Source: Gemmatimonadota bacterium (lineage in GTDB: Bacteria; Gemmatimonadota; Gemmatimonadetes; Gemmatimonadales; GWC2-71-9). Taken from it: 5,822 bases of DNA. Position 1 is the first letter of the stretch, and each line of letters begins with the position of its first letter. The stretch covers positions 1 to 5,822 of the forward strand of contig QHUF01000154.1 of NCBI GenBank assembly GCA_003221075.1. The letters are read 5' to 3'. This document shows positions 1 to 5,822 of the stretch, in pieces. The notes below the pieces were generated by a model. It had not been told where the DNA came from. It was given only the letters and a program-made list of their open reading frames with translations, and searched no databases. The position numbers were made by a program, and so were the translations under genes.

Positions 1-2070
1 GAAGGTCTGCAGGTCGTCCATGCGCGCGATTGCGCGTAGCGGCACCGGGGTGAACGCCACGTTGAGCTCACGCGCCAGGTAGTACCAGAGCCAACCGTAG
101 CTCGTCTCGGAAATGCCATCTCCGGCGGCCACCAGGATTTTGGGAGCGTGCAGTCCCGCGACGTCTTCGGAGCCGATTCCAGCGTCGCCCGTATCGGGAA
201 AGGCCGTCTGTAAGGGGAAAACGGGGACGCCCAAGGCCGGCCCCAACGCCGCGATGCGCTCGTGCAGGCTCGCCGGGTTGCGCTGGGCTCGCGCGACGAA
301 CGACCCACGCGGATAGGTGCGGCCTCCGGTGAGGATTGGTTGCCGCGTGACCGCGAGCCTGAAGCTTTCGGCTTCGAGCGCGAGCGCGAGCCGCGCCGCC
401 CCAGGCCTGTCATTGAGGAAGACGTACGCACTGGCACCGCGCGTCGGCGCGGCAGGAGCCGGCACGATGGTGTCCGCGACGGCGTCGCCGCCTGGACCGG
501 CATCTTCCGTCCAATACGCGTCGAGATTGAACGACAGCGGCAGCGACCACGCCGTGATGTCGTAGAAGCCGTAGTCCTCTTTGTCCGCCTCGTCGCCGCG
601 CCGCCGGTTGCGCTGAAACTTCCCGATCTCCCGCTGGACGAATGACCGGTCCATGCTCGCCTGCGGCTCGAGCATGCCCTTGGCCAGACGCCGCTGCGGC
701 TGGTTCAGGTCGATCACGTAGCTGCCGGCGGGAAAAGTCTGCGCGGTTGCCGCCGTGCCCGGGCTGATGTAGGGGTGTGCGACGCGTGACGACAGCGGCT
801 CGCGCAGGCGCGTGACCTCGATCCCGTTCCGGAGCAGCAAGCCGATCACGTGCGCTGACGACTGCGGGTCGTTGCCCGGCACGATCACCACGCGCTTCAT
901 GCGATCGGCCGCCGCTTCCGCCATCGCCGAGCGGCGGAACTCATAGTAGTCCTGCAGCCGGCTCTGCCGGTTCTTGGCCGTCGTTTCCAGCGTGGCCAGG
1001 GAAGCCACGAAGTGATGCGCAATGCCGTCGAGGAACGTCGTGATACTGCCGTCGTCACGGCGCTTGCGGAATTCCGGGCCACCGTCGGTCTCGTACGTCA
1101 TCCCGGAGGCACCCTGAAACGTCGTCCATTCGTCCCAGTAGCCGACGTAGAAAAAGTCGAACACGCCGCCCACGTAGTACTGCCAGCCGTAACGGTCGAA
1201 CGCGGCGGCGTTGCCGCGGCCGTAGGTCGCGAACCACTTGGTCGTCTGCGGCGGCAGGTTCATGTTCACCGCCTGCGCGACCGGTGGGAAGAAGAAGGAC
1301 GACGTCGTCGAGTGATGGTCGACGAACACCTGTGGGTGCCAGCGCAGGATGCCGTCCATCATCGCCCGTACCTCGGGCTGGCTTTGGGCGAGCAGGTCGC
1401 GGTTCATGTCGAAGCGGTAGTGGCTGTAGCGGCCCGTGATGCTCCAGGGCTCGTTCTGCTCGAACGCCCACGGGTGATCGGCGCCGACGCCGACGGAGTT
1501 GTACCAGGCCGCGAAGCGCTCATGCCCATCGGGGTTCGCCGATGGGTTGAGGACAACAACCACCGACTTCAGGATCTCCTGGGTCTGCGGTTCGTCCGAC
1601 GCGGCGAGCTGATAGGCGACTTGCATGGCCGCCTCGAATCCCGCCGGTTCGTCGCCGTGAACCGAGTAGTTGAACACCGCGACGGCCGGGCTTTGCGCCG
1701 CGATCGCGGCCGCCCGCCCGGGCGACGTCTTGCGCGGATCCACGAGCTCCGCGATACCGGCCCGGATTTGATCGAGTTTGGCGAGGTTCGCCGGATCCGA
1801 AATGATCAGGGCGCGGATGGGCCGGTACTCGCTCGTGCGTCCCCACGTCTCGATTCGCACGCGGTCGGTGGCGGTGGCGACCAAGGTGTCGAGATAGTGT
1901 TGCATCACTGCGTACATGGTGTGCTGGCTGCCGGCCGGGTATCCGGTGATTGCTTCGGGGCGCGGCACGGCGGGCCGATAGGGGCCGCGGGAGTAGAAGT
2001 CGAACGGCTCCTGGGCGGCCAGCGGGGATGCCAGAGACACCACGAGCAGCAGGGCGAGGCTGGGGCGCAT
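1..2070 (-). CDS. Secreted M14-family zinc carboxypeptidase, 3' end beyond window
   Basis: This is an open frame of 690 codons from ATG at 2070 with no stop before the left edge. It begins with a signal peptide: MRPS, a hydrophobic run (residues 5-15) and probable cleavage after LAA (17-19), so the enzyme is likely exported. The M14 metallopeptidase core spans about 40-360. It shows the zinc ligands H138 and E141 in VHGDE, NPDG (about 179-182), N223-R224 in DMNRD for substrate carboxylate binding, H253-S254 as third ligand, and E327 in TYETDG as the catalytic base. All key residues are intact, so activity is expected. Residues 391-690 form a long extension with alpha/beta-like stretches (KRVVIVPGND, PKILVAAGDG), resembling the GATase1-like C-terminal region of large bacterial M14 proteins. 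These usually run to about 850-900 residues, so perhaps a fifth is missing. It follows the kinase gene by 27 nt with no clear Shine-Dalgarno. The substrate is unknown; peptide or peptidoglycan-fragment trimming are both possible. Confidence 0.9.
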   Translation of the reverse strand, partial: MRPSLALLLVVSLASPLAAQEPFDFYSRGPYRPAVPRPEAITGYPAGSQHTMYAVMQHYLDTLVATATDRVRIETWGRTSEYRPIRALIISDPANLAKLDQIRAGIAELVDPRKTSPGRAAAIAAQSPAVAVFNYSVHGDEPAGFEAAMQVAYQLAASDEPQTQEILKSVVVVLNPSANPDGHERFAAWYNSVGVGADHPWAFEQNEPWSITGRYSHYRFDMNRDLLAQSQPEVRAMMDGILRWHPQVFVDHHSTTSSFFFPPVAQAVNMNLPPQTTKWFATYGRGNAAAFDRYGWQYYVGGVFDFFYVGYWDEWTTFQGASGMTYETDGGPEFRKRRDDGSITTFLDGIAHHFVASLATLETTAKNRQSRLQDYYEFRRSAMAEAAADRMKRVVIVPGNDPQSSAHVIGLLLRNGIEVTRLREPLSSRVAHPYISPGTAATAQTFPAGSYVIDLNQPQRRLAKGMLEPQASMDRSFVQREIGKFQRNRRRGDEADKEDYGFYDITAWSLPLSFNLDAYWTEDAGPGGDAVADTIVPAPAAPTRGASAYVFLNDRPGAARLALALEAESFRLAVTRQPILTGGRTYPRGSFVARAQRNPASLHERIAALGPALGVPVFPLQTAFPDTGDAGIGSEDVAGLHAPKILVAAGDGISETSYGWLWYYLARELNVAFTPVPLRAIARMDDLQTF

Positions 2071-2097
2071 GACGTGTACCGTGGACGGAGTTGAGTG

Positions 2098-4017
2098 CTA
2101 CGCGCGACGACGTGCCGCGGGCAATGCCTGATCGAAAGAAGCGAACTCGAATGGCTTGGAGACGCAAGGCCGCCCCGTTCCATCGAGGAAGCGCCGCATC
2201 TGTTCGTTGACGAGGTCGCCCGTCGTGAAGATCACGCGCTCGGCGTGGGTGGGGTCGTTGCTGCGCAGTCGCTCGAAGATCTGCTCGCCGGAGAGGTCCG
2301 GCATGCGCATATCCAGGATGACCGCGTCGTATTTCGACGCCTTGAGGCGTACGAGGGCGTCTTCGCCGCTGGCGGTCGTCTCCACCTCGTGGCCCTTGCC
2401 CGCGAGATACCGCTGTAATGACACGCGGACGGAGGCCTCGTCGTCCACAACGAGGACCCGCAGGCGATCGCTTTCCGTGGGGGGCACGTGGGGAACGGCT
2501 GTGTGCTCACCAGAGGGGCGGGGCTCGGTGATCGGGATCTCGACGACGAATCGGGCTCCCGTTTGCGGCGGGTTTTCCGCCCAGATCCGGCCCTCGTGCT
2601 CGCGCACGATGCCGAGCGAGATCGAGAGACCGAGGCCCGTTCCCGAACCGGTCGGTTTGGTCGTGAAGAACGGGTTGAAGATGCGCTCGATCAGGTTCGG
2701 CGGAATGCCGGCGCCGGTGTCCTCGATCTCGATCCGGATCGAGTCGGCGTTGCGCCGGGTGCGCACCGTGAGGCGGTGATGGTGGCCGTCCCGCTGCTCC
2801 ATCGCCTGCTCGGCATTCGTGATGAGGTTCAGGAAGACCTGCTGCAGCTGGTGCGCGTCGGCCATGGTGTCCGGGAGCGATTCGTCGTATTCCCGGCGCA
2901 CGTCGATCCCGCGGACGCGAAGCTCGTAGCCGCGCAGCTCCAGTGTGTCGTCCAGGACCTGGTTGAGCGCCGTGGGCACCTTCTCGGCTTTATGCTGGCG
3001 CGCAAACGTCAGCAGGTTCTGCACGATGCGGCTGGCGCGGCGCGCCTCGCTGTAGATCGTTTCGGCGGCGGTGCGCTGATCGGGCGGGAAGCGTTTTTCC
3101 GCGAGCAGCAGCTGAGCGAACGCCGAGATGCCCGCCAGCGGGTTGTTGAGCTCGTGCGCGACGCCCGACACCAGCTGTCCGATCGCCGACATCTTTTCCG
3201 ACTGGATGAGCTGCTCCTGGAGCATCTTCTGGTCGGTGACGTCGCGGATGAGGCAGAGCACTTCCTCGTCCTTCTGCGGCGTCGAGTAGGTGATCGAGAT
3301 CGTGCGGACCTCGCCATCCTTGCGGTAGAACTGCGACTCGAACAGGCCCGTTTCGCCGGCAAGCGCCTGCTGGAAGTGGCCCAGCGCCTTCGGGAGGTCG
3401 TCGTCGGGGAGCATCGGGGCGAACCACTGCCCGACCAGCTCTTCGCGTTTGTATCCGGAGATGTTTTCCGCGGCGTGGTTCACCGTGGTGAAGCGGCCGT
3501 TCGCGTCGAGGGTGACGATCGCGTCCGAGGCCGATTCGACCAGGTGGCGGTAGCGGGCTTCCGAGCGTGCCAGCGTCTCCTGGGCGCGCTTGGGTTCTGT
3601 GACATCGCGAAGGGTGGCGACGGTGCCGATGATCTCGCCCTGCATGCGGAACGGCCCGCTCGAGACCGCCACGTCACGTTCTTCACCCGTGCGGTGATTG
3701 ACGATCCGCGTCTCGTACCGCTGCGTCTCACCTCCGAGCACACGGTCTTCGCGCGTAGCGACGTGGGCTCGCTCGTTCGGCGACACGCTGTCGGCGATCG
3801 CCTGGCCGACGATGTCGCCCACCTGCCAGCCCAGCATGTCGGCCCCGGCCTGGTTCGCCGCGAGAACCCGCCGAGCTGTACCGGTGACCACGACGGCGTC
3901 CGGCAGCGCAGCCACGATGTCGGCTGCCGTCTGCAGCAAGTCCACCAGGGGACTTTTGCCTGCCGCAGTGCTTGCCCCTGTGCCTCGGGTCGGCGGGACG
4001 CGACGAGCTTTACTCAC
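2098..4017 (-). CDS. Soluble hybrid sensor histidine kinase (PAS-PAS-HisKA-HATPase-REC)
   Basis: This 639-residue cytoplasmic kinase has no membrane segment or signal peptide. Domains in order are PAS 1 (about 30-142), PAS 2 (about 152-265), a HisKA dimerisation domain with phospho-acceptor H288 in the VAHELNNP H-box, and a HATPase_c domain. The ATPase domain has an N-box (N397, N401), G1 DTGAGIP (433-439), an F-box around 447-451 and G2 GSGTGLGLS (457-465). A C-terminal receiver follows, with acidic pair D525/D526, phospho-acceptor D569 in ILDMRMP, T598/T599 and K621. All catalytic residues are present. The receiver has no output domain, so a downstream Hpt protein or response regulator elsewhere is expected. 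The start is GTG, and its last two bases are part of the TGA stop of the upstream diiron-protein gene (GTGA overlap), which implies translational coupling. What the PAS domains sense cannot be read from sequence; no heme or flavin signature is evident. Confidence 0.95.
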   Translation of the reverse strand: MSKARRVPPTRGTGASTAAGKSPLVDLLQTAADIVAALPDAVVVTGTARRVLAANQAGADMLGWQVGDIVGQAIADSVSPNERAHVATREDRVLGGETQRYETRIVNHRTGEERDVAVSSGPFRMQGEIIGTVATLRDVTEPKRAQETLARSEARYRHLVESASDAIVTLDANGRFTTVNHAAENISGYKREELVGQWFAPMLPDDDLPKALGHFQQALAGETGLFESQFYRKDGEVRTISITYSTPQKDEEVLCLIRDVTDQKMLQEQLIQSEKMSAIGQLVSGVAHELNNPLAGISAFAQLLLAEKRFPPDQRTAAETIYSEARRASRIVQNLLTFARQHKAEKVPTALNQVLDDTLELRGYELRVRGIDVRREYDESLPDTMADAHQLQQVFLNLITNAEQAMEQRDGHHHRLTVRTRRNADSIRIEIEDTGAGIPPNLIERIFNPFFTTKPTGSGTGLGLSISLGIVREHEGRIWAENPPQTGARFVVEIPITEPRPSGEHTAVPHVPPTESDRLRVLVVDDEASVRVSLQRYLAGKGHEVETTASGEDALVRLKASKYDAVILDMRMPDLSGEQIFERLRSNDPTHAERVIFTTGDLVNEQMRRFLDGTGRPCVSKPFEFASFDQALPAARRRA

Positions 4018-4697
4018 GCGTGATAAGACGCCTCCATAGAAGCCTTCATCAAGCTCAGACTTTCCAATGCGACCTGGGTGACCTTTTCGGGCGTGTCGCC
4101 GCCATTGCCCCGCTTGACGCAGTCCTTGATGATTTCCAAGGCATGAATTGGATGTTCATCGTCGTACTTGGCATGCTCCTCGAGCCACCAGCGACCGCGC
4201 GGCCCGATTTTCTCGTTCTTCGCGAGCCCCCGCAACGCCTTTTCCGAGATTTTCTGCGCGACCCCTTCGACCGCATAGTTCGTCGCCGAGACCGCCTGCC
4301 CGAACTCGGCATTGCGGCACATCTCGGTCAAGTAGGCATGGAACTTCTTCACCGCCGGGATCATCGGCTCCGGTTCCTGGAACCGCTTCTTGTGGACGTT
4401 GAAGCCATCGCCCATGGCCCGCCACATCGCGTCGTGCCGGCGCTCGACCCGGATGTTGTCGGTGAAGAAATCACGCCCCATCGCGGGCGAGCGATCCAGC
4501 AGCATCTGCAGCCACTGCGGGAAGTCCCGAATGATAGGGTAGAACCCGACCAGGAAGTTCTGGATTTGCCCATCCACCAGTTGGTTCTCGGACGCGTCAA
4601 TAATCACCGGTGTGTCGAGGATGGCCTGTCGGCTGGGCTCCAGCGTGGAATCCAGGTCCGCGACCCAAGGTGGGTGCGGCGTCACTTGCACTGACAT
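4014..4697 (-). CDS. Heme-oxygenase-fold (TenA/PqqC/CADD-like) probable diiron oxidase
   Basis: The product has 227 residues and looks mostly helical. Likely metal ligands are E85 and H88 (VERRHDAMW), E144 (NYAVEGVAQ) and H175-x3-D179-x2-H182 (EEHAKYDDEHPIH). This is the pattern of heme-oxygenase-like diiron oxidases such as UndA and the chlamydial protein CADD, and length and spacing also fit CADD (about 230 residues). From memory of CADD, its sacrificial tyrosine near residue 27 falls on a non-tyrosine here, and its lysine 152 is offset by one column. Para-aminobenzoate synthesis therefore cannot be assumed. The family also contains cofactor-type enzymes (PqqC) and thiaminases (TenA), but retention of a metal-ligand set favours an iron oxidase. 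I chose ATG at 4697 because an AAGAGGAG ribosome site lies 5 nt upstream; an in-frame extension to 4817 adds a Cys/Arg-rich stretch unlike the family. It is the first gene of the kinase/peptidase operon and is divergent from padR. The substrate is unknown. Confidence 0.82.
   Translation of the reverse strand: MSVQVTPHPPWVADLDSTLEPSRQAILDTPVIIDASENQLVDGQIQNFLVGFYPIIRDFPQWLQMLLDRSPAMGRDFFTDNIRVERRHDAMWRAMGDGFNVHKKRFQEPEPMIPAVKKFHAYLTEMCRNAEFGQAVSATNYAVEGVAQKISEKALRGLAKNEKIGPRGRWWLEEHAKYDDEHPIHALEIIKDCVKRGNGGDTPEKVTQVALESLSLMKASMEASYHA
4031..4035 (-). promoter_or_regulatory. Possible ribosome binding site of the histidine kinase gene
   Basis: GGAGG lies inside the last codons of the diiron-protein gene, 13 nt before the kinase GTG start. 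The spacing is longer than usual, so the GTGA stop/start overlap and re-initiation by terminating ribosomes may matter more than this site. Confidence 0.4.
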
Positions 4698-4702
4698 TGC
4701 GG

Positions 4703-4710
4703 CTCCTCTT
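4703..4710 (-). promoter_or_regulatory. Ribosome binding site deciding the diiron-protein start
   Basis: AAGAGGAG on the minus strand is followed by 5 nt and then ATG at 4697. It supports this start over the longer in-frame ATG at 4817. Confidence 0.7.
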
Positions 4711-4789
4711 CCCGGGCGCGGGCGTGGGTACCTAAGGGTTCGACGTGGGCTGCAATGTACGTGTGAGCATAGAACATGCAAGCATAAGT

Positions 4790-4817
4790 CGGATAGTGAC
4801 TTGGAGCACATCGTCAA
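4790..4817 (-). promoter_or_regulatory. Weak candidate promoter for the diiron-protein operon
   Basis: On the minus strand, TTGACG (4817-4812) is followed after 16 nt by TATCCG (4795-4790). The -35 is good (5 of 6) but the -10 is poor (3 of 6), so this is a tentative call. If real, the transcript has a leader of roughly 85 nt. Confidence 0.25.
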
Positions 4818-4827
4818 AATGGGCCAC

Positions 4828-4857
4828 TTGACAAGATATATCGTGTAAGAATATCGT
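4828..4857 (+). promoter_or_regulatory. Candidate sigma-70 promoter of padR
   Basis: A perfect -35 box TTGACA (4828-4833) is followed after 18 bp by TATCGT (4852-4857), a 4-of-6 match to the -10 consensus. Transcription would start around 4864, about 20 nt before the padR ATG. The two ATATCGTG repeats lie in the spacer and over the -10, where a bound repressor would block RNA polymerase. Confidence 0.5.
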
Positions 4858-4858
4858 G
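4838..4858 (+). repeat. Two ATATCGTG direct repeats over the padR promoter (operator candidate)
   Basis: ATATCGTG occurs at 4838-4845 and again at 4851-4858, a 13-bp period. The first copy overlaps the palindrome GATATATC. The position across the spacer and -10 of the padR promoter suggests an operator, most simply for PadR autoregulation. This is inferred from position; PadR sites vary and no known consensus is matched exactly. Confidence 0.45.
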
Positions 4859-4872
4859 ACGTAACATCTCAC

Positions 4873-4878
4873 AAGAGG
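4873..4878 (+). promoter_or_regulatory. Ribosome binding site of padR
   Basis: AAGAGG lies 5 nt before ATG 4884. The alternative internal Met39 (ATG at 4998), which would yield only the core domain, has no comparable site, so the longer product is preferred. Confidence 0.6.
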
Positions 4879-4883
4879 CAAAG

Positions 4884-5450
4884 ATGGGCGGGAAGTTCGG
4901 CTGGGAGGGGTTTGGTTTTGCGTTCGGTCCCCGGGCATGGGGCTTTCGTGGACGCGGACCCCGGAGTTGGCGGCGTCAGTGGTTCGGCGCCGGCGACATG
5001 AAATACGTCATCCTGAAGCTGCTGCGCGACAAGCCACATCATGGATACGAAGTCATGAAGGAGTTGGAAGAGCGGATGCACGGCTGCTACTCGCCGTCGC
5101 CGGGTACCATCTATCCAACCTTGCAGTGGCTCGAGGACGAGGGACTCGTCATCGGGCGTGATGTGGAAGGCAAGAAGGTCTACGAAATCACCGACACAGG
5201 ACGTGCGTTTTTGGACGAGCACAAGGACATCGTCGAAGAGATCTTCGATCGCGTAACCGAGACCGTGGAGCGCACGGTGGGTGGCTCGATGGTCGAGGTC
5301 AACCGGGCGTTGGGCCAGCTCGTGAAGGCAGTCTACCGGACCGGCTGGAAAGCCGAGACCGATGTCGCGCGCAAGCGCGTCGCCGAGGCGCTGGCGAAGG
5401 CTACGGCCGAGATCGAAGAACTAGGAAAGACACCCGCAGGCAGCGCCTAG
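4884..5450 (+). CDS. PadR-family transcriptional regulator, YqjI-like core
   Basis: This 188-residue DNA-binding regulator has a Gly/Phe/Trp/Arg-rich low-complexity tail at residues 1-37, without His or Cys. The PadR winged-helix domain (about 39-110) follows, with VILKLLRDKPHHGYEV, the hallmark SPSPGTIYPTLQWLEDEGLV (70-89) and the wing VEGKKVYEIT. A helical C-terminal segment (about 112-181) probably forms the dimer. The core closely resembles E. coli YqjI, a metal-responsive PadR repressor of a ferric-siderophore reductase, as recalled rather than aligned. The YqjI N-terminal tail is rich in His and Cys, whereas here it is replaced by the Gly/Arg/Phe tail, so metal sensing by the tail is not supported. 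PadR proteins usually repress their own promoter and a neighbouring gene. The divergent diiron-protein operon is the obvious candidate target. The gene ends 9 nt from the stop of the convergent FAD-subunit gene. Confidence 0.93.
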   Translation: MGGKFGWEGFGFAFGPRAWGFRGRGPRSWRRQWFGAGDMKYVILKLLRDKPHHGYEVMKELEERMHGCYSPSPGTIYPTLQWLEDEGLVIGRDVEGKKVYEITDTGRAFLDEHKDIVEEIFDRVTETVERTVGGSMVEVNRALGQLVKAVYRTGWKAETDVARKRVAEALAKATAEIEELGKTPAGSA

Positions 5451-5459
5451 CCCTTCGCT

Positions 5460-5822
5460 TCAATGACGGGCCCTCAGTTCATCGAGGGCCCGCTTCACGT
5501 AAACCCGCGTCATCTGCTTGCGCCACGACAGGTCGAAATCGGTGTTATCCATCGGCTTGGACGGTCGGTAGGCCGCCTCCGCAGCCGCCGCGATGGATTC
5601 GTCGGAGAGCGGGGCTCCCTGCAGGGCCGCGCCCGCTTCCGGGACTTCCTGCGGGTAGCTCGCGACCCCACCGAGCACGATGCGCGCAGCGGCGACGTTC
5701 TTCCCGTTCCACTGTACCCAGGCGGCGACGCCGAGCACCGGGAAATCGAACGCACCTCTGCGCCGCAGTTTGTGATAGACGGCATCCCAGCCATTGGGCG
5801 CCGGAAGTCGCACGTCCACCAA
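5460..5822 (-). CDS. CO/xanthine dehydrogenase-type FAD-binding subunit, C-terminal part
   Basis: Only the last 120 codons and the TGA stop are inside the window; the start lies beyond the right edge. The segment matches the C-terminal domain of the flavoprotein (medium) subunit of molybdenum hydroxylases (CoxM/CutM/XdhB type). Visible signatures are YHKLRRRGAFDFPVLGVAA (near the N-terminus), the LGGVASYPQEVPEAGAAL stretch, and the closing WRKQMTRVYVKRALDEL helix. In that family the subunit carries FAD and passes electrons from the Fe-S and molybdopterin subunits. Full-length members have roughly 270-330 residues, so somewhat less than half is seen. The FAD-binding motifs are in the missing N-terminal part, and the substrate (purine, aldehyde, CO or aromatic acyl-CoA) cannot be told. 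The partner subunits should lie to the right if the usual operon is present. Confidence 0.88.
   Translation of the reverse strand: MVDVRLPAPNGWDAVYHKLRRRGAFDFPVLGVAAWVQWNGKNVAAARIVLGGVASYPQEVPEAGAALQGAPLSDESIAAAAEAAYRPSKPMDNTDFDLSWRKQMTRVYVKRALDELRARH
5467..5492. terminator. GC-rich hairpin at convergent gene ends, possible bidirectional terminator
   Basis: CGGGCCCTC (5467-5475) and GAGGGCCCG (5484-5492) form a perfect 9-bp stem with an 8-nt loop. It lies 17 nt past the padR stop, inside the last codons of the convergent FAD-subunit gene. Neither strand has a clear T-run after the stem, so it is not a canonical intrinsic terminator. It could still pause polymerase, stabilise 3' ends or act with Rho. 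Confidence 0.4.

Larger units (their letters stand above)
4698..4883. promoter_or_regulatory. Divergent intergenic control region
   Basis: These 186 bp separate the minus-strand operon from padR. The right half (about 4755-4870) is visibly AT-richer than the flanking genes. It contains a perfect TTGACA box, two ATATCGTG direct repeats, the 8-bp palindrome GATATATC (4835-4842), the short inverted repeat ATGCAAGCAT (4776-4785) and two AGCATA copies (4766-4771 and 4781-4786). No convincing gene lies within it. Transcription in both directions must start here or nearby, so a shared operator is plausible. Confidence 0.6.

Noticed and set aside
1012..2094. 360-codon open frame on the plus strand opposite the carboxypeptidase
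   Set aside because: It is an antisense shadow of the M14 catalytic core, with biased composition and no recognisable domain. The minus-strand frame carries signal peptide, zinc ligands and catalytic Glu.
1520..2167. 215-codon minus-strand open frame overlapping the kinase end and peptidase start
   Set aside because: It is out of frame with both real genes, and its Arg/Gly/Pro-rich product has no motif; the frame starting at 2070 explains the region fully.
2488..4023. 511-codon open frame on the plus strand opposite the kinase
   Set aside because: It is antisense to a gene with full catalytic motifs. The translation is Arg/Val/Leu/Asp-rich with no family motif, as expected from the complementary frame of a high-GC gene.
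4776..4785. ATGCAAGCAT inverted repeat as an operator
   Set aside because: The arms are only 4 bp and such symmetry is common by chance; it is mentioned within the control region but not called separately.
4698..4817. N-terminal extension of the diiron-protein gene to ATG 4817
   Set aside because: The added 40 residues are Cys/Arg-rich and unlike the family, and would cover the promoter region. ATG 4697 has a strong AAGAGGAG site at good spacing.
4612..4848. 78-codon plus-strand open frame across the intergenic region
   Set aside because: It overlaps the start of the diiron-protein gene, and the product has no recognisable feature and ends within the padR promoter.

Overview
The window is a compact, high-GC bacterial chromosome segment with four genes on the minus strand and one on the plus strand. 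Two of the minus-strand genes run off the window edges. The large secreted M14-type carboxypeptidase with its long C-terminal extension, the xanthine-dehydrogenase-type FAD subunit and the base composition suggest a soil-type Acidobacteriota (Vicinamibacteria-like) or Gemmatimonadota genome. This is inference from protein flavour; there is no rRNA or marker gene to settle it.

Layout, right to left on the minus strand. (1) From the right edge to 5460 is the C-terminal end of a CO-dehydrogenase/xanthine-dehydrogenase FAD-binding subunit. (2) At 4014-4697 is a 227-residue heme-oxygenase-fold (TenA/PqqC/CADD-like) protein that keeps a full set of likely diiron ligands. (3) At 2098-4017 is a soluble hybrid histidine kinase (PAS-PAS-HisKA-HATPase-REC). 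Its GTG start overlaps the TGA stop of the preceding gene. (4) From 2070 to the left edge is a secreted M14-family zinc carboxypeptidase, 27 nt after the kinase. Genes 2, 3 and 4 probably form one transcription unit.

On the plus strand, 4884-5450 encodes a PadR-family repressor with a Gly/Phe/Arg-rich N-terminal tail and a core like E. coli YqjI. It is divergent from the diiron-protein operon across a 186-bp, relatively AT-rich intergenic region. That region holds a perfect TTGACA box and two direct repeats of ATATCGTG spaced 13 bp apart. The layout suggests a repressor controlling itself and perhaps the divergent operon. The padR gene converges on the FAD-subunit gene with only 9 nt between stop codons, and a strong GC hairpin lies just inside the 3' end of the latter.

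A plausible reading is a sensor/regulator locus: a PadR switch facing an operon with a non-heme iron oxidase-like enzyme, a cytoplasmic phosphorelay kinase and an exported peptidase. The individual families are well known. The combination, and the substrate of the iron enzyme, are the open points. No CRISPR, tRNA, rRNA, insertion sequence or phage element was seen.
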